Shown here piece after piece: positions 19,572 to 28,177 of a DNA stretch of 64,000 nt; position 1 is the first letter of the stretch, and the number at the start of each line of letters is the position of its first letter. The notes under the pieces were generated by a model, which made no database searches, was not told the DNA's origin, and saw only the letters and a program-made list of their open reading frames with translations. The stretch lies in NCBI RefSeq assembly GCF_001040945.1, contig NZ_CP011930.1:5360270-5424269 (forward strand), written 5' to 3'. The translations under genes were made by a program, and so were the position numbers. This DNA comes from Herbaspirillum seropedicae. GTDB lineage: Bacteria; Pseudomonadota; Gammaproteobacteria; Burkholderiales; Burkholderiaceae_D.

Positions 19572-20081
19572 ATGACTGATACCGCCGCACCCCTGCCCTC
19601 TTCCGCCCAACGGGTGGCCGACCTGCTGGTCTCCATGGGCCACGACAAGCCGGTCGTGATGCTGCCCTCGACCGGCCGCACCTCTGCCGAAGCCGCTGCC
19701 GCCGTCGGTTGCGACGTGGCCGAGATCGCCAAGTCCATCATCTTCCGCCGTCTTGCCGACGACGCCCCGGTGCTGGTCATCGCCAGCGGCGCCAACCGCG
19801 TAGACGAAGCCAAGGTCACCGCGCTGACCGGCCCGCTGGGCAAGGCCGACGCCAAGTTCGTGCGCGAGAAGACCGGCTACGCCATCGGCGGCGTCTGCCC
19901 GGTCGGCCATGTGGTCAAGCCGGTCATGCTGATCGACCGCGACCTGTTCAACTTCGACAGCATCTGGGCCGCCGCCGGCCATCCCCATGCGCTGTTCAGC
20001 CTGACCGCCGCGCAGCTGGAAAAGATGACTGGCGGCGCCGTCGCCGACGTGCGCCTGGAAGCACCGCCCCCGGCCCACTGA
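19572..20081 (+). CDS. YbaK/EbsC-family aminoacyl-tRNA deacylase
   Basis: The 169-residue protein has the YbaK fold signatures: TSAEAAAAVGCDVAEIAKSIIF, a central segment ending KLVIASG-like VLVIASGANRVDE, and GYAIGGVCPVGH. Members hydrolyse mischarged tRNAs such as Cys-tRNA(Pro) or Ala-tRNA(Pro); which one applies cannot be told from sequence alone. It lies between two liu genes and may simply be carried in the transcript. The start ATG 19572 gives the usual family length. Confidence 0.88.
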   Translation: MTDTAAPLPSSAQRVADLLVSMGHDKPVVMLPSTGRTSAEAAAAVGCDVAEIAKSIIFRRLADDAPVLVIASGANRVDEAKVTALTGPLGKADAKFVREKTGYAIGGVCPVGHVVKPVMLIDRDLFNFDSIWAAAGHPHALFSLTAAQLEKMTGGAVADVRLEAPPPAH

Positions 20082-20137
20082 TATCATCGTCGCAGACAGA
20101 GACAAGCCCGCCCATCCCAGCCACGGAGACCCGCCAG

Positions 20138-21046
20138 ATGAACCTGCCCAAGAAAGTGAAGATCGTCGAAGTCGGACCGCGCGACGGTTTGCAGAACGAG
20201 AAGGACACCATTTCCGCCGAGGTCAAGATCGAGCTGGTCAATCGTCTCGCCGCGGCGGGCTTCCCGAATGTGGAGGCGGCCTCGTTCGTCTCGCCCAAGT
20301 GGGTGCCGCAGATGGCCACCTCCGCCGAGGTCATGCATGGCATCACGCGCAGGCCCGGCGTGGTCTATTCCGCGCTGGTGCCCAACATGAAGGGCTTCGA
20401 GGCCGCGCTGGAGGCCGGCGTTGACGAGGTGGTGATCTTTGGCGCGGCCTCGGAAGCGTTTTCGCAGAAGAACATCAACTGTTCCATTGCAGAATCCATC
20501 GACCGTTTTGCCGAAGTGGCGCGCGCCGCCAAGGAGCACCGCAAGCGCCTGCGTGCGGCGGTCAGTTGCGCCTTTGGCTGTCCCTACCAGGGCGAGGTGC
20601 CGCTGGAGGCCGTGGCCGACGTAGTACGGCGCTTCCGCGAACTGGGCTGTGACGAGATCGACATCGCCGACACCATCGGCGTAGCCACGCCAGGCAAGGT
20701 GCGGCCGGTGATGGAAACGGCGATCCGCGAATTCCACATCGAAGGCCTCTCCGGCCATTTCCACGATACCTATGGACAGGCGCTGGCCAACATCTATGCC
20801 AGCCTGCAGACGGGCATCAGCATCTATCACGCCTCGGTGGCGGGGCTGGGCGGATGTCCTTATGCCAAGGGCGCCACCGGCAATGTGGCCACTGAGGATG
20901 TGCTGTACATGATGAATGGACTCGGCATCGAAACCGGCGTGGACCTGGACGCCGTGGTGGAGGCGGGGCAGTTCATCTCGCAGCAGCTGGGGCGCAGGTC
21001 GGTGAGCAGGGCGGGGAATGCGATCGCGGCGAAACGTGCGGGATAA
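20138..21046 (+). CDS. liuE: Hydroxymethylglutaryl-CoA lyase
   Basis: The 302-residue TIM-barrel enzyme cleaves HMG-CoA to acetoacetate and acetyl-CoA, the last step of leucine degradation. Signatures are KIVEVGPRDGLQNE at the start (metal Asp, catalytic Arg), DEIDIADTIGVATPG, SGHFHDTYGQALAN with the HxH metal ligands, and SVAGLGGCPYAKGATGN with the loop cysteine. ATG 20138 is preceded by a short GGAG-type site. It is the last liu gene seen. Confidence 0.95.
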   Translation: MNLPKKVKIVEVGPRDGLQNEKDTISAEVKIELVNRLAAAGFPNVEAASFVSPKWVPQMATSAEVMHGITRRPGVVYSALVPNMKGFEAALEAGVDEVVIFGAASEAFSQKNINCSIAESIDRFAEVARAAKEHRKRLRAAVSCAFGCPYQGEVPLEAVADVVRRFRELGCDEIDIADTIGVATPGKVRPVMETAIREFHIEGLSGHFHDTYGQALANIYASLQTGISIYHASVAGLGGCPYAKGATGNVATEDVLYMMNGLGIETGVDLDAVVEAGQFISQQLGRRSVSRAGNAIAAKRAG

Positions 21047-21177
21047 GCCATAGGCGCTGACACCTCGCGCCGCTGAATCTCATCACGCCGTTTCGCTACC
21101 GAGGCCATTTCCGTTCAGACAGATGAACGGCTACCCGCCCAGCCGATGCGCTGGCGCTGCTGAGCCAGCAGCCGACC

Positions 21178-21351
21178 TCACTGCTGGCGATACCGCCGCA
21201 GCCCGCGAATCGGATACTTCTCGCGCTTCTCGCGCGTATCCGACGCCGCCAGCGCCTTCTTCAGTGCACGCTTGTGCAACACCGCCCCGCCGATCACGAC
21301 GACAGCCGCCAGGGCGATGATGAGGATATTGACCAGATCGAATGTTTGCAT
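21178..21351 (-). CDS. Small single-pass membrane protein, unknown
   Basis: This 57-residue protein has one hydrophobic helix (residues 7-25, VNILIIALAAVVVIGGAVL) followed by a strongly basic cytoplasmic tail (KRALKKALA...REKREKYPIRGLRRYRQQ). The ATG at 21351 is preceded by a strong GAGGGGGA ribosome site. The family is not recognised. It stands alone between liuE and the nitronate monooxygenase gene, on the opposite strand to both. Confidence 0.65.
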   Translation of the reverse strand: MQTFDLVNILIIALAAVVVIGGAVLHKRALKKALAASDTREKREKYPIRGLRRYRQQ

Positions 21352-21542
21352 GACTTCCCCCTCTTGCAACAACAGATGAAACGCGGGCATGGCCCCTTTC
21401 CGGTTTTGCCGGAGCCGCAAGGCACCCCCGGTGGCGCTTGCGTGGCCTGTCAAACACCAGGCTTGTGGAAAACATAGCACATGGTTTCGGTCGGACAGTA
21501 AATCATATAAATAATTTCCTGAATATTTCCCCTGTATGCAAC

Positions 21543-21583
21543 AAAGCCACAAAAAGCACGACCGTAATATTTTGTGGCTTTTT
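21543..21583 (+). terminator. Hairpin with T-run upstream of nitronate monooxygenase
   Basis: A 12-bp stem (21543-21554 with 21570-21581) around AAAGCCACAAAA runs into TTTTT. It is followed at once by TATAAT (21588-21593), a likely -10 for the downstream gene. It may insulate that promoter or be the end of an unrecognised short transcript. Confidence 0.5.
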
Positions 21584-21649
21584 GCCCTATAATCGTCCGA
21601 CAAACCCGGCCCTGCGCCTTGAAATAACGACAACCCACGAGAGACGACC

Positions 21650-22624
21650 ATGACATCAGCCCCGGCTTATCCGAAAGCTTTGCAAGATCTGCGCCTGCCC
21701 ATCATCTGCTCACCGATGTTCATCGCCAGCGGTCCGGCCCTGGTGGCGGCGCAGTGCAAGGCGGGGTTGGTGGGGTCGTTTCCGGCGCTCAATGCGCGTC
21801 CGGCCGAGCTGCTCGATACCTGGCTGACCCAGTTGCAAGAGGAGCTGGCGCAGTGGCAGGCCGAGCACGCGCAGCGCAAGGTGGGGCCGATTGCGGTCAA
21901 CCAGATCGTGCACCAGTCCAACGACCGGCTGGCCCAGGATGTGGCCACCTGCGTGAAGCACCAGGTGCCCATCATCATCTCCAGCCTGCGCGCGCCGCCG
22001 CAGGAGATGCTGGATGCGGTGCACAGCTATGGCGGCATCGTGCTGCACGATGTGATTTCGCTGCGCCATGCCGAGAAGGCGCTGGAGGCCGGCGTGGATG
22101 GGCTCATCCTGGTGGCGGCCGGGGCGGGCGGACATGCGGGTACGCTCTCGCCGTTCGCGCTGGTGGGCGAGGTGCGCAAGATGTTCAAGGGACCGCTGGT
22201 GCTTTCCGGGGCCATCGCTACGGGCGACGCCGTGCTGGCGGCGCAGGCCATGGGCGCGGACTTTGCCTACATGGGCTCGCGCTGGCTGGCCACGCAGGAA
22301 TCGAATGTGGACCAGGCCTATCGCCAGGCCATCGTCGACTCCACGGCGGCCGATGTGGTGTACACCAATCTCTTCACGGGTGTACACGGCAATTACCTGA
22401 AGAAATCCATCGTCAATGCCGGCCTCGATCCGGACAACCTGCCCGAGGCCGACAAGACCAAGATGAATTTCGGCTCCGGCGGCGGCAGCAAGGCCAAGGC
22501 CTGGCGCGACATCTGGGGCGCGGGCCAGGGCGTGGGCCTGATGGATGACGTGCCGACGGTGGCCGAGATGGTGGACCGGCTGGAGGCCGAATACCGCGCC
22601 GCGCGCTCGCGCCTGGCGCTGTAG
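21650..22624 (+). CDS. Nitronate monooxygenase (2-nitropropane dioxygenase family)
   Basis: This 324-residue FMN TIM-barrel protein has LPIICSPMFIASGPALV at the start, LILVAAGAGGHAGTLSPFALVGEV (FMN phosphate region and catalytic His), VLSGAIATGDAVLAAQAMGADFAYMGSRWLAT, and a C-terminal GQGVGLMDDVPTVAEMV. These identify the nitronate monooxygenase class that detoxifies nitronates such as propionate-3-nitronate. It has its own terminator and an upstream gap with GTCCGAC/GTCGGAC motifs, so it is probably a single regulated gene. Confidence 0.92.
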   Translation: MTSAPAYPKALQDLRLPIICSPMFIASGPALVAAQCKAGLVGSFPALNARPAELLDTWLTQLQEELAQWQAEHAQRKVGPIAVNQIVHQSNDRLAQDVATCVKHQVPIIISSLRAPPQEMLDAVHSYGGIVLHDVISLRHAEKALEAGVDGLILVAAGAGGHAGTLSPFALVGEVRKMFKGPLVLSGAIATGDAVLAAQAMGADFAYMGSRWLATQESNVDQAYRQAIVDSTAADVVYTNLFTGVHGNYLKKSIVNAGLDPDNLPEADKTKMNFGSGGGSKAKAWRDIWGAGQGVGLMDDVPTVAEMVDRLEAEYRAARSRLAL

Positions 22625-22667
22625 GCGCGCCCTGCGCGCACGGGCCTGCGGCCACGGACGCGACCGC

Positions 22668-22700
22668 AGGCGGACCTTCCCGGTCCGCCTTTCTTTTTTT
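22668..22700 (+). terminator. Rho-independent terminator after nitronate monooxygenase
   Basis: A 9-bp perfect stem (AGGCGGACC, 22668-22676, with 22682-22690, loop TTCCC) is followed by TTCTTTTTTT. It is the main feature of the left half of the 374-bp gap 22625-22998. Confidence 0.9.
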
Positions 22701-22812
22701 GTGCATCTTTGCACCAGCCTGACGGAACGCGCCCCGCGCTGGCGCATCCAAGCATGAGCTTGTACGGCGTCCATCCCCGCCGGATGAGCGCTCCCCCCTT
22801 CATTTGTGAGAT

Positions 22813-22827
22813 TTGTCCGTCGGACAA
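22813..22827. promoter_or_regulatory. 15-bp palindrome, candidate repressor site
   Basis: TTGTCCG-T-CGGACAA is a perfect odd-centred palindrome 170 bp before the small gene at 22999. The half-site GTCCGACAA also occurs before the nitronate monooxygenase gene (21596-21603). The regulator is unknown. Confidence 0.45.
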
Positions 22828-22998
22828 TTTCTCATTTTTCATCACGCGCTGAATCTGGCGGCACTTCTGCTGCGCCCTCCGGTCGTACCTGTTCGCTTCC
22901 TGCCTTCGCAAGGGCCGGGGCTAGCGCCGCACTCAGCTGCAGCGGCACTGCCTCCCTGCGACAAAGAAGAGCCATGACTTTTATGCGAGGACATCCCC

Positions 22999-23268
22999 AT
23001 GACCAGCTTCCTAAGAACCAGAAAAGATCGTCATCCCAAACACGACAAGCCACGCCTGCCGCACGAGCATGACCAGAACATCGATCGCCAGGACCCGGCG
23101 CGCAGCGGCCACAAGGTGGAACGCCCGGAGATCCGCCAGGCCTACGATGACATCCGTCAGGGCCAGGTCGATACCGACCTGCGCGGCACCGGCGGGCTTG
23201 ATGAAATGAACAAGGAAGGCGGCAAGCGCGCCGCCAGTGCGCCGCCCAAGCAGCTGGAAAAGGACTGA
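22999..23268 (+). CDS. Small hydrophilic protein, unknown
   Basis: This 89-residue, highly charged protein is rich in Asp, Arg, Lys and His, with no cysteine, no membrane segment and no signal peptide. It looks intrinsically disordered (KHDKPRLPHEHDQNIDRQDP ... GGKRAASAPPKQLEKD). A GAGGA ribosome site lies 8 bp before ATG 22999, and codon use resembles neighbouring genes, which supports a real gene. I do not recognise the family. Confidence 0.65.
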   Translation: MTSFLRTRKDRHPKHDKPRLPHEHDQNIDRQDPARSGHKVERPEIRQAYDDIRQGQVDTDLRGTGGLDEMNKEGGKRAASAPPKQLEKD

Positions 23269-23295
23269 AGTTTGGAGGATGGCCGGCCAGCGCTG

Positions 23296-23991
23296 CTATA
23301 GCGCTGACTGCGCCATCCAGTCACGGATCAGGGCCGCGAGTTCCTGCGGCTTTTCCATCGGCGTCATGTGGCCGCAGTCGCGGATGAGTTCCAGGCGTGA
23401 CTGCGGAATCTGCCGCGCCATCTCCTCCGATTCCTCCACGCTGCGCAACTTGTCCTGGTCGCTGCTGACGATGAGCACCGGGCAACGTAACTGCTGCAAG
23501 CTCTCCGCATCACTATCCCGCAAAGTCTGCAGCTGGCGCAGGAACACTTCCTTGCCATTGGCCAGGGCCATCGCCTGCAGGCGGTCCAGCAAGGCGCGCT
23601 CGCCGCTGCGTGCCGGGTGCAAGGACGAGGCCAGCGCCCGCGAAGTCAATCCCTTGAAGGGCGTACGTTGGGCCAGTTCGATCTGCGCCAGCGTACCGGC
23701 CGATTCACGCTCGGTCTGCGGGCGCGACGAGGTGTTGAGCAGGGCCAGCCCGGCTACCCGCTCGGGCGCCATCAGCGCCATGGCCTGCGCCACGAAGCCT
23801 CCCATCGAGAAACCGAACAGCACGAAGCGCTCGGGCGCATTGCGCAGCACTGAGGCGGCCAGGGCGCGGATGCCGATCTCCTGGCCGAGATCGCCGAAAT
23901 GCAGTGCGCCCAGCGCCTCCAGGTCGGACTGCATGTCGTCCCAGAGATGATGATTGAGCATGAAGCCGGGCAGCAGGACCAGGTTGCGCAT
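23296..23991 (-). CDS. Alpha/beta hydrolase
   Basis: This 231-residue hydrolase has the nucleophile elbow GFSMGG (Ser), a late Asp in VSSDQDKL and the catalytic His in DCGHMTPMEKP. It opens with MRNLVLLPGFMLNHHLW, where the oxyanion-hole region is expected. The fold is the general esterase/lipase type; the substrate is unknown. ATG 23991 has an AAGGAA site and yields family length. It lies 55 bp downstream of an MFS transporter gene on the same strand and may share its transcript. Confidence 0.85.
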   Translation of the reverse strand: MRNLVLLPGFMLNHHLWDDMQSDLEALGALHFGDLGQEIGIRALAASVLRNAPERFVLFGFSMGGFVAQAMALMAPERVAGLALLNTSSRPQTERESAGTLAQIELAQRTPFKGLTSRALASSLHPARSGERALLDRLQAMALANGKEVFLRQLQTLRDSDAESLQQLRCPVLIVSSDQDKLRSVEESEEMARQIPQSRLELIRDCGHMTPMEKPQELAALIRDWMAQSAL

Positions 23992-24046
23992 GGAATTCCT
24001 TACAACGTTGAACAAAGAAGAAAACGAAAAACGCCACCGCAAGCGG

Positions 24047-25204
24047 CTATTGCAGCCACTGCGCGCGCCGGCTCGACAGCGCCATGGCCAGGCACAGCGC
24101 GCCCAGCAGCGCCAGCGCCGCCTGCAGGCCCCAGCCATGGGCCAGGAAACCGAACACGGGCGGCCCGATCAGGCTGCCGCTGTAGCCCAGCGTGGCCACG
24201 GCGGCCAGGGCGGTCGAGCCATGCCGGCCGGCGGCGCTGAAGACGAACGGGAACACCGCCGCCACACCCGCGCCTGCAATGGCAAACCCGAGGATGGCCG
24301 GCGTCATGCCCTGCGCCGTCACGGCCAGCGCCATCCCGCCGGTGGCCACCAGGGTGCCGATCGAGACCACGCGGCGCGCATCATAACGCGCCTTGAGGCC
24401 GTCGCCGACCATGCGCATGACCAGCATCATGCCGGCAAAGGCGGCATAGGCCAGGGGCGTGGCGCCATCGCTGGCGCCGATGTGGTCCTTCATGTAGATG
24501 CCGCTCCAGTCGGCCACCGACCCTTCCACGATGGCGCCGCAAAAGGCGATCACGCCCAGCACCACCAGATGGCCATGCGGCAGCGCGAAGAGCTGGCGCT
24601 GCGGATCGTACTGCGGACGGTCATCGGGCAGGGCCTGGCAACCGGCATAGAGCGGCCAGGCCAGCAGCGCCGCCGCCAGCAGGAAATGCCACAGCGGCGC
24701 CACGCCCAGGCCGGCCACGGCGCTGGCGACCAGCGCGCCAGAGAAGGTGCCGACACAGAACCAGCCATGCAGCATCGACATGATGGGCCGGCCGGCCTCG
24801 CGCTCGGCCTGGGCGCCCAGTGCATTGATGGCCACGTCGAAGCAGCTGGAGGCCGCGCCATACAGGGTGCAGACCGCCATCAGCGTCCATAGCCCCGGGG
24901 CCAGCGCCAGCAACGGCAATGAGAGCAGCAGGACCAGCCCGGCGTAGAGGCTGCTGTGACGCGCGCCGTAATGGCCGGTGATCCAGGCCGCCAGCGGAAA
25001 GGAGCCGACCGCGCCGATGCCGCCGCACAACAGGACCAGGGCCAGCGTTGCCGCGTCCAGCTGCAACTGGTCCCGGATGGCGGGAATGCGCGCCGCCCAA
25101 GTGGAAAAGACCACCCCCAGCAGGAGGAACAGGAAAGGGATGGCGATCTTGCGCCAGGCCTGGTGGTTTTGCGGGAGTGCAGGAATGCAATGCTTGGTTG
25201 TCAT
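24047..25204 (-). CDS. MFS transporter (YbjJ-like)
   Basis: This 385-residue membrane protein has about 12 hydrophobic helices and MFS-type glycine-rich blocks (FSTWAARIPAIRDQLQLD early, FPLAAWITGHYGAR between helices 2 and 3, GYSGSLIGPPVFGFLAHGWGL late). The WAARIP opening resembles the YbjJ branch of the MFS, whose substrates are poorly defined. ATG 25204 is preferred to a TTG 48 bp upstream. It is divergent from the HD-GYP gene. Confidence 0.85.
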   Translation of the reverse strand: MTTKHCIPALPQNHQAWRKIAIPFLFLLLGVVFSTWAARIPAIRDQLQLDAATLALVLLCGGIGAVGSFPLAAWITGHYGARHSSLYAGLVLLLSLPLLALAPGLWTLMAVCTLYGAASSCFDVAINALGAQAEREAGRPIMSMLHGWFCVGTFSGALVASAVAGLGVAPLWHFLLAAALLAWPLYAGCQALPDDRPQYDPQRQLFALPHGHLVVLGVIAFCGAIVEGSVADWSGIYMKDHIGASDGATPLAYAAFAGMMLVMRMVGDGLKARYDARRVVSIGTLVATGGMALAVTAQGMTPAILGFAIAGAGVAAVFPFVFSAAGRHGSTALAAVATLGYSGSLIGPPVFGFLAHGWGLQAALALLGALCLAMALSSRRAQWLQ

Positions 25205-25489
25205 CGGGATGTCAGGAATGTAAACTGCCGGAAACTCATTTCGCTTCAGCAATGAGTCTCAGTAATGCCACCGCTAGCCACCGCTATTATCCGACAACCG
25301 GGAAGGACGCAGGAATGCGGCCTTTGTCGGAACCGGCGGGAGCAGGCAAGAGGGGGGTCGCCGTGGGACGGCGGCCAATGCCAGAGGTTCAACGTCAACG
25401 CGGGTGCAAGCCCGCCTCGCCAGATCACGCATCCAGCCGCTTCTGACGACAACCGACTCCGCCAGCGGCGGCGACTCGCAGGGACAGGG

Positions 25490-26089
25490 ATGCCAGTTTC
25501 AGAATCAAACAAGATCTACCAGGAAGTCATCGACGCCATGATCGCCGTGCATCGGCTCACCGATGGCTATACCCCCAATCACGAGGACCAGACCGCCGAG
25601 CTGGCCGTCATGATCGGTCGTCACCTGGACCTGGCCACCGAGCGCATCGACGCACTGCACATGGCTTCGCAGGTGCATGACATCGGCAAGGCCAGGATTC
25701 CGCTGGCGCTGTTGACCAAGCCGGGCCGCATCAGCGTGGAAGAATATGACGTGCTCAAGACGCACGTACAATTCGGTTACGAGATTCTCAACAAGATCAG
25801 TTTCCCCTTCAACCTGGCCGAAATCGTCCATTGCCATCATGAGTACCTGGACGGCAGCGGCTATCCGCGCGGCATCAGCGGCGACGAGATCCCGTTGGAG
25901 GCCCGCATCCTGACCGTGGCCGACATTGTCGAGTCGATGTCGGCCGACCGCCCCTATCGCAAGTCCCTGGGCATGAGCGCGGCGCTGGACGAGATCCAGC
26001 GGCAAAGCGGCGTGCGGCTGGACGCCGTTGTGGTGGACGCCTGCCTGGATGTGGTCAAGCGCAGCAACTGGCGTCCCATCTCCAACTGA
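25490..26089 (+). CDS. Stand-alone HD-GYP domain protein (probable c-di-GMP phosphodiesterase)
   Basis: The 199-residue protein is almost entirely one HD-GYP domain: an early His in NHEDQTAELAVMIGRHLDL, the HD pair in ASQVHDIGKARIP, then HHEYLDGSGYPRGISG carrying the GYP signature, and ARILTVADIVESMSADRPYR. Such domains hydrolyse c-di-GMP to GMP. It lacks an attached receiver or sensor domain, so control must come from expression or a partner. ATG 25490 has a GGGACAGGG leader. Two GC-rich hairpins (around 25361-25376 and 25399-25414) lie in its 285-bp leader. Confidence 0.88.
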   Translation: MPVSESNKIYQEVIDAMIAVHRLTDGYTPNHEDQTAELAVMIGRHLDLATERIDALHMASQVHDIGKARIPLALLTKPGRISVEEYDVLKTHVQFGYEILNKISFPFNLAEIVHCHHEYLDGSGYPRGISGDEIPLEARILTVADIVESMSADRPYRKSLGMSAALDEIQRQSGVRLDAVVVDACLDVVKRSNWRPISN

Positions 26090-26151
26090 GTTACACCCTT
26101 GGGCTACACTGGGCGTCATAACCTCACAATGACACCCGGAGACGCCACCCC

Positions 26152-27360
26152 ATGCCCACCGACGCGGCCCGCCCGCCCTCGCCTTTCATCCTCCAGCATC
26201 CCATCCTGACAGCCCTGGCCTTGTCGCTGGGCACCGCCGTGGCGCTGGGCGTGGCGCGTTTTTCCTATGCGCTGCTGCTGGCGCCGATGCGCGCCGACCT
26301 GGGCTGGCCCTACCTGGTGGCTGGCGGCATGAATACCGGCAATGCACTGGGCTATCTGCTGGGCGCGCTGGCCACGCCGCTGCTGATGCGCCGCTTCCTG
26401 GCGCACCGGGTCCTGATTGCCGGGGCGTTCGCCACCGCGCTGCTGTCCTTCCTGCCGGCGCTGACCACCGACACGCTGCTGCAACTGCTGCTGCGTGTGG
26501 TCACCGGGGTGAGCAGCGCGCTGATCTTTGTCTCGGGCGGCCTGCTGGTGAGCCGCCTGGCGGCCATGCACGGACATCGTGCCGGCCTGTTGCTGGGACT
26601 GTATTACGGCGGGACGGGACTGGGCATCGTGGCGGCCTCGCTGCTGGTGCCGCCGGTCATGGCGGCAGCGCTGGCGCACGGCGCAGCCCATCCCTGGCAA
26701 TGGGCCTGGCTGCTGCTGGGGACGCTGGCGCTGGCGGCCAGCCTGGTGATGGCCGGGCCGGCGCGCCTCATGCCCACCACCGCTGCGCATGTCCAGGGCA
26801 ACGGACGCTGGCAGGCGCGCAGCCTCCTCTTCGGGCTGATCGGCTATCTCTTCTTTGGGCTGGGCTATATCGGCTACATGACCTTCGTCATCGCCCTGCT
26901 CAAGGAAGAAGGCATGCCCGCCGAACGCATCACGCTGTTCTTTGCCTTGCTGGGGGCGGCCACCTTCGCTTCTTCACGCATCTGGGCGCGCATGCTGGAC
27001 CGCTTCCGCGGCGGCCAGTCGCTGGCCATCCTCAATGGCCTGCTGGCGCTGGCGACCCTGTTGCCGGCGCTGACCGCCGAGCCGGTGGCGGTGTTCGCTT
27101 CCGGCCTGCTGTTCGGCGGCTGCTTCCTCTCGGCCGTGGCCTCGACCACCGCCATGGTGCGGCACAACCTGCCGCCACATCACTGGCCGGCGGGCATCAG
27201 CGCCTTTACCATCATCTTTGCAGTGGGCCAGATCATCGGCCCGACCATCGTCGGCTGGATCGCCGATGGCGCCGGCGGGCTGCAGCGCGGGCTGAGCTTT
27301 TCGGCACTGATGCTGCTGGCCGGTGCGCTGACGGCGTGGCGGCAGCGGCCGCTGGCCTGA
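26152..27360 (+). CDS. MFS transporter, YbfB/YjiJ family
   Basis: This 402-residue inner-membrane transporter has about 12 helices. LGTAVALGVARFSYALLLAPMRADLGW at the first helix and GGMNTGNALGYLLGALATP at the second match the YbfB/YjiJ branch, and VARFSYALLLP-like motifs are its hallmark. The substrate is unknown. It lies 62 bp after the HD-GYP gene and could be co-transcribed. Confidence 0.87.
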   Translation: MPTDAARPPSPFILQHPILTALALSLGTAVALGVARFSYALLLAPMRADLGWPYLVAGGMNTGNALGYLLGALATPLLMRRFLAHRVLIAGAFATALLSFLPALTTDTLLQLLLRVVTGVSSALIFVSGGLLVSRLAAMHGHRAGLLLGLYYGGTGLGIVAASLLVPPVMAAALAHGAAHPWQWAWLLLGTLALAASLVMAGPARLMPTTAAHVQGNGRWQARSLLFGLIGYLFFGLGYIGYMTFVIALLKEEGMPAERITLFFALLGAATFASSRIWARMLDRFRGGQSLAILNGLLALATLLPALTAEPVAVFASGLLFGGCFLSAVASTTAMVRHNLPPHHWPAGISAFTIIFAVGQIIGPTIVGWIADGAGGLQRGLSFSALMLLAGALTAWRQRPLA

Positions 27361-27367
27361 GCCCGCC

Positions 27368-28177
27368 TCAGCGCGAGGAACGGGCATTGCGGTCGGGCTC
27401 GCTGGCGCGGGAATAGTCATCGTCCTGGCGGTGGGCGTGGGCGTTGCCGGTGGGGTCGGTGATCTGCCAGGCCTTGCCGTGCAGCCAGCCGTTGGCCTGC
27501 GGGGATGGCGCGGGCGCGGCGATATCGGCACGGTCGAGGCGCTTGGCCTCGGCATCGATGCGCATGCGCCGGTTGCGTTCTTCGACCATGGCCGCTTGCG
27601 CCTGACCATCGGCAGTGAAACCCATCATCAACTGCGGCACGCCCAAGGGCAGGGTCTTGTCCAGATCGGTATGCCAGGTGTGCCAGGTCTTGCCGTAGCT
27701 GCCGACCAGCTTCTTCATCAAGGCCTTCTCGGCCGGCTGCGGCACGCCGGGCGCCACCAGCTGGCCCGACTTCACCTCATAGGCGTGGCTGTGCCAGAGC
27801 GGTTTTTCCTGCGCCGGCAAGGCGTCGAACAGACGCGCGCTGATGATGTATTCGATGCCCATCATCTTGGCGTCCCGGCCATTGCCGTCGAAGATCAGGC
27901 ACTGGATCAGCTCTTCGTTGAGGATGCTGCAATAGTGATGGGCTTCCATCTGCGCGTCCTGGCGGTCGCTGTAGAAGTGGAAGCCGTCGAGATAGGTATT
28001 GATGGCTGCGACGGGCCACTTGTCCTGCAGGGCGTCCGCGCCCGCTTCGAGCAGCCGGGTCTTGCCGCTTTCGGCCGCGCCCGGCGCACTCACGGCGGAG
28101 CGGGTATCGCCGCTGCGCTCGCAGGCGCTCAGCAACACGCCGGCGGCCATCAGCAGGCAAGGCGCAAGACGCGTCAT
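27368..28177 (-). CDS. OBAP-family (DUF1264) lipoprotein
   Basis: The 269-residue precursor has a lipoprotein signal peptide (MTRLAPCLLMAAGVLLSAC, lipid-attachment Cys at 19). The mature part, INTYLDGFHFYSDRQDAQMEAHHYCSILNEELIQCLIFDGN and later HSHAYEVKSGQL and SYGKTWHTWHTD (key blocks only), is typical of the DUF1264/oil-body-associated protein family of unknown function. The start codon shares its A with the stop of a 28-codon upstream frame, so translation is probably coupled. The last 40 residues are low-complexity and polar. Confidence 0.82.
   Translation of the reverse strand: MTRLAPCLLMAAGVLLSACERSGDTRSAVSAPGAAESGKTRLLEAGADALQDKWPVAAINTYLDGFHFYSDRQDAQMEAHHYCSILNEELIQCLIFDGNGRDAKMMGIEYIISARLFDALPAQEKPLWHSHAYEVKSGQLVAPGVPQPAEKALMKKLVGSYGKTWHTWHTDLDKTLPLGVPQLMMGFTADGQAQAAMVEERNRRMRIDAEAKRLDRADIAAPAPSPQANGWLHGKAWQITDPTGNAHAHRQDDDYSRASEPDRNARSSR

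Noticed and set aside
25330..25450. Possible cobalamin or c-di-GMP riboswitch before the HD-GYP gene
   Set aside because: A GGTGCAAGCCCG stretch recalls part of a cobalamin element, but the B12 box and the other conserved loops are missing, and the GEMM core motifs are absent.
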